DNA of 39,088 nucleotides. Source: Erythrobacter sp. SCN 62-14 (lineage in GTDB: Bacteria > Pseudomonadota > Alphaproteobacteria > Sphingomonadales > Sphingomonadaceae). Location of the stretch: the NCBI GenBank assembly GCA_001724215.1, contig MEDW01000011.1:1-39088 (forward strand). Direction: 5' to 3'. A program made the translations under genes and the position numbers. The notes under the pieces were generated by a model. That model saw only the letters and a list, made by a program, of their open reading frames with translations, did not search any database and was not told the DNA's origin. Below, one piece after another: positions 9,230 to 16,721 of the stretch. Numbering within the stretch: position 1 is the first letter of the stretch; every line of letters starts with the position of its first letter.

Positions 9230-10327
9230 TCAATATCTGCCCCAGACGAACCGGCTGGAGAGCGCATAGTTCCAAACCGCGCCCACCACGATGCCAGCAA
9301 AAGCAGCCAGCGGCCAGAAAAGCCCTTTTGTTTCGAGGAAACTCGCTATGGCCACATTGGCAAGCGCCCCGATCGAGCACGCCGTGCAGAACCCAAACCA
9401 TCCGTGCACAACCGCTCGCGCGCCCACCAGCCGCTGGTCGCGGTAAGTCAGCCAATTGTTGAGCCAGAAGTTGAAGCTCATCGCTGCCAGCACCGCGACG
9501 CTTTGCGCCAGCGCAAAACTCGACACGACCCCGGCTAGCAGCACGCTGAGCACCGCGAAATGCACCACCACGCCGGCCGCGCCGACTGTCCCGAACAGGG
9601 CAAAGCGGGTCGGAATGAGCCGCCCGAAAAGCTTGTCGTAAAGCCCGGCGAGAAAATCAAACAAGACACCGCGATCCAGCTTGCTGGTTCCTGCTGCGCG
9701 CGCAGCAAAGGCAAGCGGCACTTCATGAACGCGAAGGGGCGCTGGCGCGCTTGCCAGCAGATCGAGCAGGATCTTGAAGCCCACACCCGATAGGCGCGGC
9801 GCGAGCGCTCGGGCGCGCGCAGTCTCCAACATGAAATAGCCGCTCATGGGGTCGGTGAGCGTGACGCCTGTCAGTGCGCGGGCGGCGCGATTGGCAAGGC
9901 CCGACAAGCGCTCGCGTTCGGGCGCAGCCCATCCGGCCGTGCTGGCGCCAGCCATAAAGCGCGAGGCGACACAGATTTCCGCCTCCCCTGCCCTGAGCAC
10001 AGCAAACATCTGCGAGAGCAGAGCGGGATCATGCTGATGATCGGCATCCATCACCGCCACAAAAGGCGCAGCTGTCGCGCAGAATCCCTCGATCACCGCG
10101 CTCGCCAAACCGCGACGACCAATGCGCTGTATCACCCGGATACGCGAGTCTTGCAGCGCCAGGGCGCGCGCTTCATCGGCGGTGCCGTCCGCGCTGCTGT
10201 CATCAACGATGATAATTTCCCAGCACAAATCGCCGGCAAGCGCTGTCTCAATCCGCGCAATCAAGCTTGCGATGTTGCCACGCTCATTGAAGGTGGGCAG
10301 CACAATCGCAAGATCAAGCGCAGGCAT
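9230..10327 (-). CDS. Polyprenyl-phosphate mannosyltransferase (GT2, DPM1-like) fused to a GtrA membrane domain
   Basis: A 365-aa two-domain protein. Residues about 1-225 are a GT2 fold with VLPTFNERGNI, IIIVDDSSADGT and the metal-binding MDADHQHDP motif of dolichol-phosphate mannose synthases. Residues about 240-360 form a GtrA-like domain of four helices, ending FVWGRY. The likely product is polyprenyl-phosphate mannose, made on the cytoplasmic face and possibly flipped by the GtrA part. It starts 6 bp after leuB and is last in the tspO-ubiK-recO-leuB run. The convergent PMT gene is the obvious consumer. Confidence 0.9.
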   Translation of the reverse strand: MPALDLAIVLPTFNERGNIASLIARIETALAGDLCWEIIIVDDSSADGTADEARALALQDSRIRVIQRIGRRGLASAVIEGFCATAAPFVAVMDADHQHDPALLSQMFAVLRAGEAEICVASRFMAGASTAGWAAPERERLSGLANRAARALTGVTLTDPMSGYFMLETARARALAPRLSGVGFKILLDLLASAPAPLRVHEVPLAFAARAAGTSKLDRGVLFDFLAGLYDKLFGRLIPTRFALFGTVGAAGVVVHFAVLSVLLAGVVSSFALAQSVAVLAAMSFNFWLNNWLTYRDQRLVGARAVVHGWFGFCTACSIGALANVAIASFLETKGLFWPLAAFAGIVVGAVWNYALSSRFVWGRY

Positions 10328-10333
10328 GAACAG

Positions 10334-11392
10334 TTACAGCCGTGCGCGGACCGCCTCGCCGATCGCGGCGGTGCCATGACTGCCGCCCAGATCACCACCG
10401 CGCACACCATCAGCAAGCGCCGCTGCGACCGCTGCCTCAATCCGCCCAGCCTCAGCCTCAAGGCTGAAGGAATGGCGCAGCATCATCGCTGCTGACAGGA
10501 TGGTAGCCATAGGATTGGCAAGCCCCTTGCCAGCAATATCGGGCGCGCTGCCGTGAATGGGTTCATACAGACCGAAAGTGCCGTGCGCAGTTTGCCGTTC
10601 ACCCAGCGAAGCACTCGGCAACAGCCCGATTGATCCGACACAAGCGCTCGCCAGATCCGACAAGATATCCCCGAACAGATTGCCGGTGACCATGACGCCA
10701 AACCTGTCCGGGTGGCTCACCAGCTGCATCGCGGCATTATCGACATACATGTGATCGAGCGCCACTTGCGGGTAATCCGCTGCCACCTCGATCACCACGT
10801 CGCGCCACAGCTGGCTGGTTTCGAGCACATTGGCCTTATCCACGCTCGTGAGCGGCTTGCCGCTGGCTGCAGCGGCGCGGAATGCGACATGGGCGATGCG
10901 GCGCACTTCGGGGGCGGAATAGTTCATCGCATCCCACCCCTCGCGCTCGCCCTTATCATTCATGCGCTGGCCCTTGGCGCCGAAATAAACATCGCCCGTC
11001 AATTCGCGCACGATCAACAGGTCCATCGCGCCCGCAATATCGCTGCGCAGCGGCGAGAGATTTTCAAGCCCTTGAAACACCTTGGCAGGGCGCAGGTTGG
11101 CGAAGAGATCAAGCTCCTTGCGCAAGCCCAGGATCGCCTGCTCGGGCCGCAGGTGCCGCTCCAAGGTGTCGCATTCAGGATCGCCCACCGCGCCAAACAG
11201 CACTGCATCAGCAGCGCGTGCTGTCTCAAGGGTTGCAGGCGGAAGCGGCTGGCCAGCGCTGCGCCACGCCGCTGCACCGACATCAGCGTAAGTGAGTTCA
11301 ACGCCATCAAGGCCCAAGGATTCCAGCACCTTGACAGCCTCAGCCGTCACTTCAGGGCCGATCCCGTCACCGGGCAGAACGGCAATTTTCAT
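10334..11392 (-). CDS. leuB: 3-isopropylmalate dehydrogenase
   Basis: NAD-dependent decarboxylating dehydrogenase of leucine synthesis, cytoplasmic. The 352-aa protein opens [15 protein letters not shown] and contains FGAVGDPE, the substrate arginines in [27 protein letters not shown], and the metal/NAD block [16 protein letters not shown] followed by [15 protein letters not shown]. Length is normal for LeuB. No leuA, leuC or leuD is adjacent; here it sits between recO and the mannosyltransferase. Confidence 0.96.
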   Translation of the reverse strand: MKIAVLPGDGIGPEVTAEAVKVLESLGLDGVELTYADVGAAAWRSAGQPLPPATLETARAADAVLFGAVGDPECDTLERHLRPEQAILGLRKELDLFANLRPAKVFQGLENLSPLRSDIAGAMDLLIVRELTGDVYFGAKGQRMNDKGEREGWDAMNYSAPEVRRIAHVAFRAAAASGKPLTSVDKANVLETSQLWRDVVIEVAADYPQVALDHMYVDNAAMQLVSHPDRFGVMVTGNLFGDILSDLASACVGSIGLLPSASLGERQTAHGTFGLYEPIHGSAPDIAGKGLANPMATILSAAMMLRHSFSLEAEAGRIEAAVAAALADGVRGGDLGGSHGTAAIGEAVRARL

Positions 11393-11419
11393 GGCTCGTG
11401 TCTCGCTTGCTTGCGCTGC

Positions 11420-12031
11420 TCACACCATCCGGGCGAGCCGCTCCATCAACAGATTGCGCGCGGCCATAACATCGCCGCGCGCATCATCAAGCAAGTAGTG
11501 CGCAATTGGCGCGCAAAGAGCATCAAGTGCGCCGAGCAGGCCTGCCAGATCAGTCGCCGGATCAGGCCGAGCGGGCAGAGCGCGCGCGCCATAGCCCAGT
11601 TCAGCGAGCACCATCACCTCATAGGCGAACAGCGCGCCCAGCCAGCCGCGCGCAGAGGGCGCGACACAAATCGCTTCGAGCAGCGCATCAAGCGCATCAT
11701 AGAGCGGAGGAAACGGGGCGCGCTCGGGTAAAGCGGCGGCGGTGAGGGCGCAGCTCCAGCTTATGGCAGCGGCTGGCACCGGCTCGGTCATCAAGGCAGC
11801 GCGGCTGCGTTCCAATTCAAACTTGGCAAAGGGCAGTTGACCGGATGAGCGGGCGGCAAGATCAAGCGCGACCCGGTTTCCGGGGATCATGATCGGGCGC
11901 ATCTGCCGTCCGCGCCCGCCTGCGACATAGCCAGCCACAAGGCCGTGCTGCGCCGTAACAAGCCGGACGATCGCGCCGGTTTCGCCGTGCGGGCGAGAGG
12001 CAAGCAAAATGGCAGAGGCGCGAAGATGCAT
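11420..12031 (-). CDS. recO: DNA repair protein RecO
   Basis: Mediator that anneals SSB-coated ssDNA and loads RecA with RecR. The 203-aa product has the N-terminal OB fold (ASAILLASRPHGETGAIVRLVT, AGYVAGGRGR) and a mostly helical C-terminal part (RGWLGALFAYEVMVLAELGYG). It is somewhat short compared with the 230-250 aa of many RecO proteins, and the usual zinc cysteines are not seen, as is common in some alphaproteobacteria. It lies 24 bp after ubiK and 27 bp before leuB, all on the minus strand. Confidence 0.88.
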   Translation of the reverse strand: MHLRASAILLASRPHGETGAIVRLVTAQHGLVAGYVAGGRGRQMRPIMIPGNRVALDLAARSSGQLPFAKFELERSRAALMTEPVPAAAISWSCALTAAALPERAPFPPLYDALDALLEAICVAPSARGWLGALFAYEVMVLAELGYGARALPARPDPATDLAGLLGALDALCAPIAHYLLDDARGDVMAARNLLMERLARMV

Positions 12032-12055
12032 CGCAGCCGCCGCGCGTGGGCCGTG

Positions 12056-12310
12056 CTACTTTTTCTTGGCGAGCGCGGCTTCAAGCTCGGCAAGGCGGGC
12101 TTCGAGCGCATCGGCCTGTTCACGCGCCTTTTGGGCCATGGCCTTGACTGTCTCGAATTCCTCACGGCTCACGAAATCGACCCCGGCCATACGCTCGCGC
12201 AGACGCTCACGAGCGGATTCGCGCGCTTCGCGAGTCATTCCGGCAACTGTGCCAGCAGCGCTGTTGGCGATTTTGACGAGGTCGGCGAGGATCGGGTTCT
12301 GGCTTTGCAT
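12056..12310 (-). CDS. ubiK: Ubiquinone biosynthesis accessory factor UbiK-like (BMFP domain)
   Basis: An 84-aa protein with an N-terminal amphipathic segment (NPILADLVKIANSAAGTVAGM), a basic middle (RESARERLRERMAG), the FVSREEFE motif, and a C-terminal coiled coil (ARLAELEAAL) with a lysine tail. This is the architecture of the UbiK/YqiC BMFP family, which assists UbiJ and the Ubi complex in aerobic ubiquinone synthesis and is able to fuse membranes in vitro. Length matches. It is followed by recO on the same strand. Confidence 0.88.
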   Translation of the reverse strand: MQSQNPILADLVKIANSAAGTVAGMTREARESARERLRERMAGVDFVSREEFETVKAMAQKAREQADALEARLAELEAALAKKK

Positions 12311-12358
12311 GGGAGGATATGTGGCGATGGCCCGCGCGCTTGTCCAGAGGCGTTAGCC

Positions 12359-12910
12359 TTACAATTTCACGCGTTGCACCGCGCCGCTTGCGCCCACCTG
12401 TCCGCCGTCGGGATTTTCGACCAGAAACTGGTAATTGAGAGCGGTCGCAAAACTGGCCCATGCAAGATAGGGCAACAGCAGCACAGCCGCGGTGCGCCGG
12501 ACCCGCCAAAACAGCGCCAATACAATCACAAGCGTGACAACGGCATAGCCCAAAACGATCAACCCGCCGGTGATGTTCTGCATCCCGAAAAACACGCTGG
12601 TCCACGCCAGATTGCCGATGAAATGCGCGGCGAAAGCCGCCATTGCAAGGCCTCGTCCCGGCGCGCCTGAGGCGCTCGCCACCATAGCCAGCGCAAAGCC
12701 AATCATCACATACAGCACCGACCACACGATGCCGAACACCGCAGGCGGCGGATAGATCGCAGGCTTCACGAGGTTCTGAAACCACACCGTATCCGGCCCT
12801 GCCACACGCCCTGCGGCCAAACCAAGCAACACAACCAGCGGGACCAGAAACAGCGCCCAGCGCACAAGGCTGGCACGCAATTGCTGCTTGGAAGCGAGCA
12901 CGTTCATCAC
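12359..12910 (-). CDS. TspO/MBR family tryptophan-rich membrane protein
   Basis: Five-helix membrane protein of 183 aa homologous to TspO and the mitochondrial benzodiazepine receptor, which bind porphyrins and cholesterol-like ligands. Diagnostic pieces are WFQNLVKPAIYPPPAVFGIVW in loop 1, NLAWTSVFFG in helix 3, and YLAWASFATALNYQ in helix 5. The C-terminal 20 residues (after LVENPD) are extra and hydrophilic. It may tie porphyrin or oxygen status to membrane physiology, as in Rhodobacter, but that is inferred. It is first in the minus-strand run and is divergent from the small acidic lipoprotein. Confidence 0.9.
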   Translation of the reverse strand: MMNVLASKQQLRASLVRWALFLVPLVVLLGLAAGRVAGPDTVWFQNLVKPAIYPPPAVFGIVWSVLYVMIGFALAMVASASGAPGRGLAMAAFAAHFIGNLAWTSVFFGMQNITGGLIVLGYAVVTLVIVLALFWRVRRTAAVLLLPYLAWASFATALNYQFLVENPDGGQVGASGAVQRVKL

Positions 12911-13171
12911 AATCTCCCGATAAGCGCGCCACTATAAGGTCTTGGCTGGCCATGCCAATCGTGCGCGCAGGCGACGTCATGAAATAAGGCACTTTCCCCA
13001 GATTTTGCCACATTTTGTGCGCTCCCTCATCAAAATGAGGTGACGCCGCCACAATTTCTGCTAATTCCTGCCACATTCTTGCCGTGATTCGGAGCGCGGG
13101 TCGGCAAGAGAGACACTTTTCGCGCTCGAAAATCAAAGGGTCCCTAGCGGCCTATTATGGGGAATTGAACC
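12911..13171. promoter_or_regulatory. Divergent intergenic region with TGCCACATT repeats
   Basis: Separates tspO (minus) from the acidic lipoprotein gene (plus) and should contain both promoters. TGCCACATT occurs twice in direct orientation (13006-13014 and 13069-13077), with a related GCCACAATT at 13048-13056 and a CCTCAT/ATGAGG hairpin at 13025-13040 between them. Such spaced direct copies could be an operator for an activator or repressor. Exact -35/-10 elements could not be assigned. Confidence 0.4.
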
Positions 13172-13405
13172 ATGAAGAAGATTTCTGCTCTGATCGCCGT
13201 TGCTGGTCTGGCCGTTGCTACCGTTGCTTGCTCGGGCGGCACCGAAGAAGCTGCTACCGAAGCCGACACCATGGCTGTTGAAGAAGCCGTTGAAGAAGCT
13301 GCTGCTGAAGGCGAAGAAGCTGCTGCCGACGCCGCTGCTGAAGGCGCTGAAGCTGTTGCTGACGCTGCTGAAACCGCTGCTGAAGAAGCTCCTGCTGCTC
13401 AGTAA
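13172..13405 (+). CDS. Small Ala/Glu-rich lipoprotein, function unknown
   Basis: A 77-aa protein with a lipoprotein signal (MKKISALIAVAGLAVATVAC, lipobox VATVAC) followed by about 57 residues made almost only of Ala, Glu, Asp, Gly, Val and Thr. The mature part is strongly acidic and low in complexity, compatible with an extended helix or disordered tether. Codon use is striking: Ala is mostly GCT and Glu mostly GAA, unlike the GCC/GCG-rich neighbours, which suggests high expression. The start has GGGGAA upstream. A stem-loop follows the stop. No function can be assigned; an abundant envelope tether or metal-binding lipoprotein is possible. Confidence 0.8.
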   Translation: MKKISALIAVAGLAVATVACSGGTEEAATEADTMAVEEAVEEAAAEGEEAAADAAAEGAEAVADAAETAAEEAPAAQ

Positions 13406-13408
13406 TTC

Positions 13409-13495
13409 GATCGGTTTCGCGGTTTGATCTTCACCGATCAGACAACGAATCAAACGGCCGGTAGTGACCCGTGAGTTGCTGCCGGTCGTTTCGTA
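13409..13495 (+). terminator. Stem-loops downstream of the acidic lipoprotein gene
   Basis: GATCGGT (13409-13415) pairs with ACCGATC (13433-13439), and AACGGCCGG (13453-13461) pairs, with one G-U, with CCGGTCGTT (13482-13490), which is followed by T residues. The second is the better terminator candidate, although its loop is long. Together they probably end the lipoprotein mRNA before the opposing tlyA transcript. Confidence 0.4.
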
Positions 13496-13541
13496 TCTGG
13501 GCTTTAGGTAATCCCCGGCAAGGCGCGCTGGCCTGCGCAGC

Positions 13542-13625
13542 CTATCCCGCCGCGCTGAACACCACCGCCAAACCAAGCCCAATCACCAGCAGGACGGCGA
13601 TCACGACAAAAATTCTGCTGTTCAT
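13542..13625 (-). CDS. 27-aa single-helix membrane peptide, translationally coupled to tlyA
   Basis: The reverse strand has an ATG at 13623-13625 that overlaps the TGA of tlyA (13622-13624) as ATGA, and an AGGAGG 10 nt upstream inside the end of tlyA. The ORF encodes MNSRIFVVIAVLLVIGLGLA plus seven more residues (VVFSAAG) and a TAG stop. Two polar/basic residues precede one hydrophobic helix, as in many bacterial micro-membrane proteins. Coupling and a strong Shine-Dalgarno support real translation. No function is known to me; it could regulate a membrane partner. Confidence 0.6.
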   Translation of the reverse strand: MNSRIFVVIAVLLVIGLGLAVVFSAAG

Positions 13626-14398
13626 GGCCTTTCTGCCTCCTGCACAAACCGCCGCGCGGCGATCAGAAATTCAACATTGCCCTGCGGCCCGGTGATCGGG
13701 CTGGTAGTGATACCTTGCACCTGCCAGCCACTCGCTTCAAGCCAGCCGCGCACTTCCTCGCACACCCTCTCATGCAAAGCAGGATCGCGCACCACCCCGC
13801 CCTTGCCCACTTCTTCGCGGCCCACCTCAAACTGCGGCTTGATCAGCGCGACCAGCTGGCATTCGGGCGCCGCCAGTTCGAGCGGGCGTTCGAGCACCTT
13901 GGCAAGCGCGATAAAACTGGCATCACACACCACCCAGTTGCATGGCCGATCAATCAGCGCCGGCGTCAGAATGCGCGCGCTGGTTTGTTCCAGCACCGTC
14001 ACGCGCGGCTCTTCGCGCAATTTCCACGCCAACTGATTCGTGCCGCTATCCACCGCAAAAACATGCGCTGCCCCATGCGTCAGCAGCACATCGGTAAAGC
14101 CTCCGGTCGATGAGCCAATATCCATTGCTATTGCACCTGCCGGATCAAGCCCGAAAGCTTCGAGCGCATGGGCGAGCTTGATCCCGCCACGACTGACCCA
14201 GGGGTGGTCGCGCCCGCGCACCTCAAGCGCGCTATCGGCGGCGATTTGCTGGCCGGGCTTCTCGATCTTGACCTCGCCTGCGAACACCAATCCCGCCATC
14301 ACCAGTGCCTGAGCACGCGCGCGGCTTTCGGCAAGCCCGCGCTCAGTCAAGAGCTGGTCAACACGGCGTTTTTTGGCAGGGGATGCAGATTTGGTCAT
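13622..14398 (-). CDS. tlyA: TlyA-family rRNA 2'-O-ribose methyltransferase
   Basis: SAM-dependent methyltransferase of 258 aa. Residues about 8-65 form an S4-like RNA-binding domain (RRVDQLLTERGLAESRARAQ), then WVSRGGIKLAHALEAF, and an FtsJ/RrmJ-type Rossmann domain with the SAM motif IGSSTGGFTDVLL, the CDASFI segment, and LIKPQFEVGR. Mycobacterial TlyA modifies 16S and 23S rRNA and sensitises to capreomycin. The start at 14398 (MTKSASPAKKRRVDQLL) fits the family; the frame continues upstream but over the divergent lipoprotein gene. A 27-codon ORF overlaps its stop. Confidence 0.9.
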   Translation of the reverse strand: MTKSASPAKKRRVDQLLTERGLAESRARAQALVMAGLVFAGEVKIEKPGQQIAADSALEVRGRDHPWVSRGGIKLAHALEAFGLDPAGAIAMDIGSSTGGFTDVLLTHGAAHVFAVDSGTNQLAWKLREEPRVTVLEQTSARILTPALIDRPCNWVVCDASFIALAKVLERPLELAAPECQLVALIKPQFEVGREEVGKGGVVRDPALHERVCEEVRGWLEASGWQVQGITTSPITGPQGNVEFLIAARRFVQEAERP

Positions 14399-14432
14399 GG
14401 ACGAGTAATCCGATAGCGCGCATTGAGGCGGC

Positions 14433-14972
14433 ATGAAAGCATCACGCCTCCGGTTTACCGCTGTCCTGCTGTTGAGCGGCGCGCTTGCCGCCTGTGTGCC
14501 CACCAGCGCGCCGCCTGCCCCGCCGCCCGCGCCGCCCCCTGCCGAGCCCGCAGCTCTGCCCCCACCCCCGCCCACTGCGCCGCGCTATGACAATTGGGCC
14601 GATGCGCCGCAAACGCCGGGAACATGGCGCTATGAAGCGCGCAGCGGCTTTACCGAGGCCGCCTTTATCGGGCCGGATTCGGGCGCGCGGATGCGGCTGC
14701 GCTGCCTTGCGGACAATCGGACGATCCAGCTTTCGCTGCCCGAAAGCGGCGTGCCCAATCCGCAGGTGACCATCCGCACGCAAACCGCAACGCGCACCTT
14801 GCAAGCCCAGTCTGCCGGGCGCGAGACGCTGGTGGCGCTGCCTGCGCGTGATGCGCTGCTGGATGCGATGGCCTTTGCCCGCGGGCGTTTTGCGGTGGAG
14901 GGCACCGGCCTTGCCTCGCTCTATCTACCGTCCTGGCCGGAGGTTTCGCGGGTGATCGAGGATTGCCGCTAG
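14433..14972 (+). CDS. Proline-rich lipoprotein, function unknown
   Basis: A 179-aa protein with lipobox LSGALAAC near residue 21, then a 35-residue Pro/Ala-rich spacer that could cross part of the periplasm, then a globular region of about 120 residues with two cysteines (RCLAD and EDCR) that may form a disulfide. The globular part has alternating hydrophobic strands and resembles small invasion-associated or envelope beta-sandwich domains, but I cannot place it in a family. It is divergent from tlyA with only 34 bp between the starts. Confidence 0.75.
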   Translation: MKASRLRFTAVLLLSGALAACVPTSAPPAPPPAPPPAEPAALPPPPPTAPRYDNWADAPQTPGTWRYEARSGFTEAAFIGPDSGARMRLRCLADNRTIQLSLPESGVPNPQVTIRTQTATRTLQAQSAGRETLVALPARDALLDAMAFARGRFAVEGTGLASLYLPSWPEVSRVIEDCR

Positions 14973-15149
14973 ACAGTCTGCCTCCGCGCAATCACAGAAC
15001 TCTTATACTGACGTGGGAAAAACTTTTTTCAAGTCTTGCCCTTGATCGCGCAATGATTCACAACTGCGCTTGAGGCCAGCGGCGAACGCGGCTCTCGGCC
15101 CCCGGTGAAACGCGGGGTCTAGCTCACTAGCGCGAAAGGAGGTGATCCG

Positions 15150-15206
15150 ATGTCTCATGGTTCAGTAGCGAGGTCGGTGAAGATCCCTACGGAGCATACT
15201 CGGTAA
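15150..15206 (+). CDS. 18-aa leader-like peptide ORF with perfect anti-16S Shine-Dalgarno
   Basis: An ATG one nucleotide after a 14-nt full complement of the 16S rRNA 3' end opens an 18-codon frame, MSHGSVARSVKIPTEHTR, ending in TAA. The Shine-Dalgarno core (GGAGG) ends about 7 nt before the ATG, a normal distance. The peptide is basic and not a run of one amino acid, so classical attenuation by starvation is not obvious. It lies within the candidate RNA and overlaps the 5' side of its closing helix, so translation would melt the structure. Whether it is translated is unknown. Confidence 0.35.
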   Translation: MSHGSVARSVKIPTEHTR

Positions 15207-15258
15207 TCAACCTTTCTGAGTAAGGCTTCGTGAGCGGCACTTCCGGCCGCTGACCATG

Positions 15259-15295
15259 AAAGGGCAGTTCGGCCTCCGGGCGGAGCTGCCCTTTT
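15259..15295 (+). terminator. Intrinsic terminator closing the candidate RNA
   Basis: AAAGGGCAGTTC (15259-15270) pairs with GAGCTGCCCTTT (15283-15294), 12 bp with one G-U pair, and runs into TTTT. The A-run on the 5' side and T-run on the 3' side are the classic layout. It lies about 350 nt before ilvE, so it separates the upstream RNA from ilvE rather than directly attenuating it. Confidence 0.8.
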
Positions 15296-15313
15296 CATTT
15301 GGGAGTCTTTTGT

Positions 15314-15474
15314 TTTCGCCCTCAAACGCCGGGCGGCGGACATCCGTCCGCCTTGGCTTTCGCGCCATAAGGCGCGGCGGGCAGTCGCCCTTGCGGGCTT
15401 TCGGCCCGTTGGTTTCGCCCTCAAACGCCGGGCGGCGGGATGATTGTTTTGCGAACCTGCCTTACGCAGGTTCG
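15314..15474. repeat. REP-like repeat region with a 26-bp direct repeat and several hairpins
   Basis: A 26-bp sequence beginning TTTCGCCCTCAAACG occurs at 15314-15339 and again at 15413-15438. Around the copies are perfect hairpins: GGCGGAC/GTCCGCC (15335-15352) and CGAACCTGC/GCAGGTTCG (15452-15474). The rest, up to the ilvE start at 15645, is GC-rich with no supportable gene. The arrangement resembles repetitive extragenic palindromes; genome-wide copy number cannot be judged from one window. Confidence 0.6.
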
Positions 15475-15644
15475 TCCTCGGCGCTGCTCCTTCGCTTTGC
15501 TACGGGCGCCTGCGGGCGCGCGTTCTTTTTTGGCCTACCGCTTCGCTGCTTGAGGCGTTCTTGTCCGCCTACCGCTTCACCTTTGCCGCGCTCGCTTTGC
15601 TCCCATGCTTGCTCTTCTATGCGCAGCGCACTAATCGCGCTTCC

Positions 15645-16721
15645 ATGGACTTTGCGCATATCCCTCATCCCTCGCCCACGCCCGCCGATGCCCGCGCCGC
15701 GCTGATTGCTGATCCCGGCTTTGGCACGGTGTTTTCCGATCACATGGTGGTGATCGATTATGACGAGGCAAAGGGCGGCTGGCATCAGGCGAGCCTTGGG
15801 CCGCGGGTCGCGATCCCGCTCGATCCGGCGGCGGCTGTGCTGCACTACGCGCAGGAAATTTTCGAAGGCATGAAGGCCTATCGCCAGCCCGATGGGTCGA
15901 TGGCGCTGTTCCGGCCTGACGCCAATGCGCGCCGTTTCAACGCCAGCGCTGATCGGCTGGCCATGCCGCATCTGCCCGAAGACCTGTTCCTTGAAGCCGT
16001 ACGGCAACTCCTTAGCGTTGATGCGGACTGGTTCCCGGCGGTCGAAGGCGGCGCGCTCTATCTGCGGCCCTTCATGATCGCCACCGAGGCGTTCCTGGGC
16101 GTGCGTCCGGCCAAGCAATACAAGTTCATCGTGATCGCATCGCCTGCTGGCAATTACTTCAAATCGGGCGCCAAGGCGGTGAGCATCTGGATTTCCGATT
16201 ACACCCGTGCAGCCCCCGGCGGGACGGGCGCTGCCAAATGCGGCGGCAATTACGCGGCAAGCCTCGTGCCCACCGGCCAAGCCTTTGCCCAAGGCCACGA
16301 TCAGGTGCTGTTCCTTGATGCGGTCGAACGCAAATGGGTCGAAGAACTGGGCGGCATGAACCTGTTTTTCGTGTTCGATGATGGCCGGGTAATCACCCCG
16401 CCGCTCACCGGCACGATCCTGCCCGGCGTTACCCGCGACAGCCTGATGACGCTGCTGGCCGAAGAAGGCCTCAGCGTGTCCGAAGAGATGTATTCTATCG
16501 ACCAGTGGCGCGAAGATGCAGCCAGCGGCAAGCTGGTTGAGGTGATGGCCTGCGGCACGGCGGCGGTGGTGACAGCTGTGGGCAAAGTGGCAGGCCATGA
16601 TGGCGAATTTACCATTGGCGCAGGCGGCATCGGCCAGACCACTGCCAAGCTGCGCGAGAAGCTCGTGGGTATCCAGAAAGGTCTGGTGGCCGACACGCAT
16701 GGCTGGGTGATGCGGGCTTGA
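15645..16721 (+). CDS. ilvE: Branched-chain amino acid aminotransferase
   Basis: PLP class IV aminotransferase that makes Leu, Ile and Val from their 2-oxo acids, cytoplasmic. The 358-aa protein has the group II BCAT layout: [25 protein letters not shown], the [12 protein letters not shown] block with the PLP lysine, [10 protein letters not shown], and a [12 protein letters not shown] motif. The frame extends to 15444, but that extension is translated repeat sequence, so the ATG at 15645 is chosen even though its ribosome site is weak. Its stop overlaps the trhO start. Confidence 0.94.
   Translation: MDFAHIPHPSPTPADARAALIADPGFGTVFSDHMVVIDYDEAKGGWHQASLGPRVAIPLDPAAAVLHYAQEIFEGMKAYRQPDGSMALFRPDANARRFNASADRLAMPHLPEDLFLEAVRQLLSVDADWFPAVEGGALYLRPFMIATEAFLGVRPAKQYKFIVIASPAGNYFKSGAKAVSIWISDYTRAAPGGTGAAKCGGNYAASLVPTGQAFAQGHDQVLFLDAVERKWVEELGGMNLFFVFDDGRVITPPLTGTILPGVTRDSLMTLLAEEGLSVSEEMYSIDQWREDAASGKLVEVMACGTAAVVTAVGKVAGHDGEFTIGAGGIGQTTAKLREKLVGIQKGLVADTHGWVMRA

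Larger units (their letters stand above)
15070..15296 (+). ncRNA. Candidate structured RNA with a super Shine-Dalgarno and intrinsic terminator
   Basis: This stretch has no normal gene yet is rich in ordered signals. A CCCCG/CGGGG hairpin (about 15103-15118) is followed by a 14-nt segment (15135-15148) exactly complementary to the 3' end of alphaproteobacterial 16S rRNA. An 18-codon ORF comes next. CATGGT-T-CAG (15156-15165) pairs with CTGACCATG (15250-15258), enclosing about 85 nt that include an AGCGGC/GCCGCT hairpin (15233-15251). An intrinsic terminator closes the unit (15259-15295). An AT-rich tract with a TTGCCC/TTGATC region (15018-15060) could be the promoter. It may be a leader, a small RNA, or a ribosome-sensing element. 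The 5' end is a guess. Confidence 0.55.

Noticed and set aside
15444..15644. 67-residue N-terminal extension of ilvE
   Set aside because: It is translated repeat and hairpin sequence and is absent from the BCAT family layout.
15462..16700. 412-codon minus-strand frame
   Set aside because: Antisense to ilvE; begins and ends without sensible signals.
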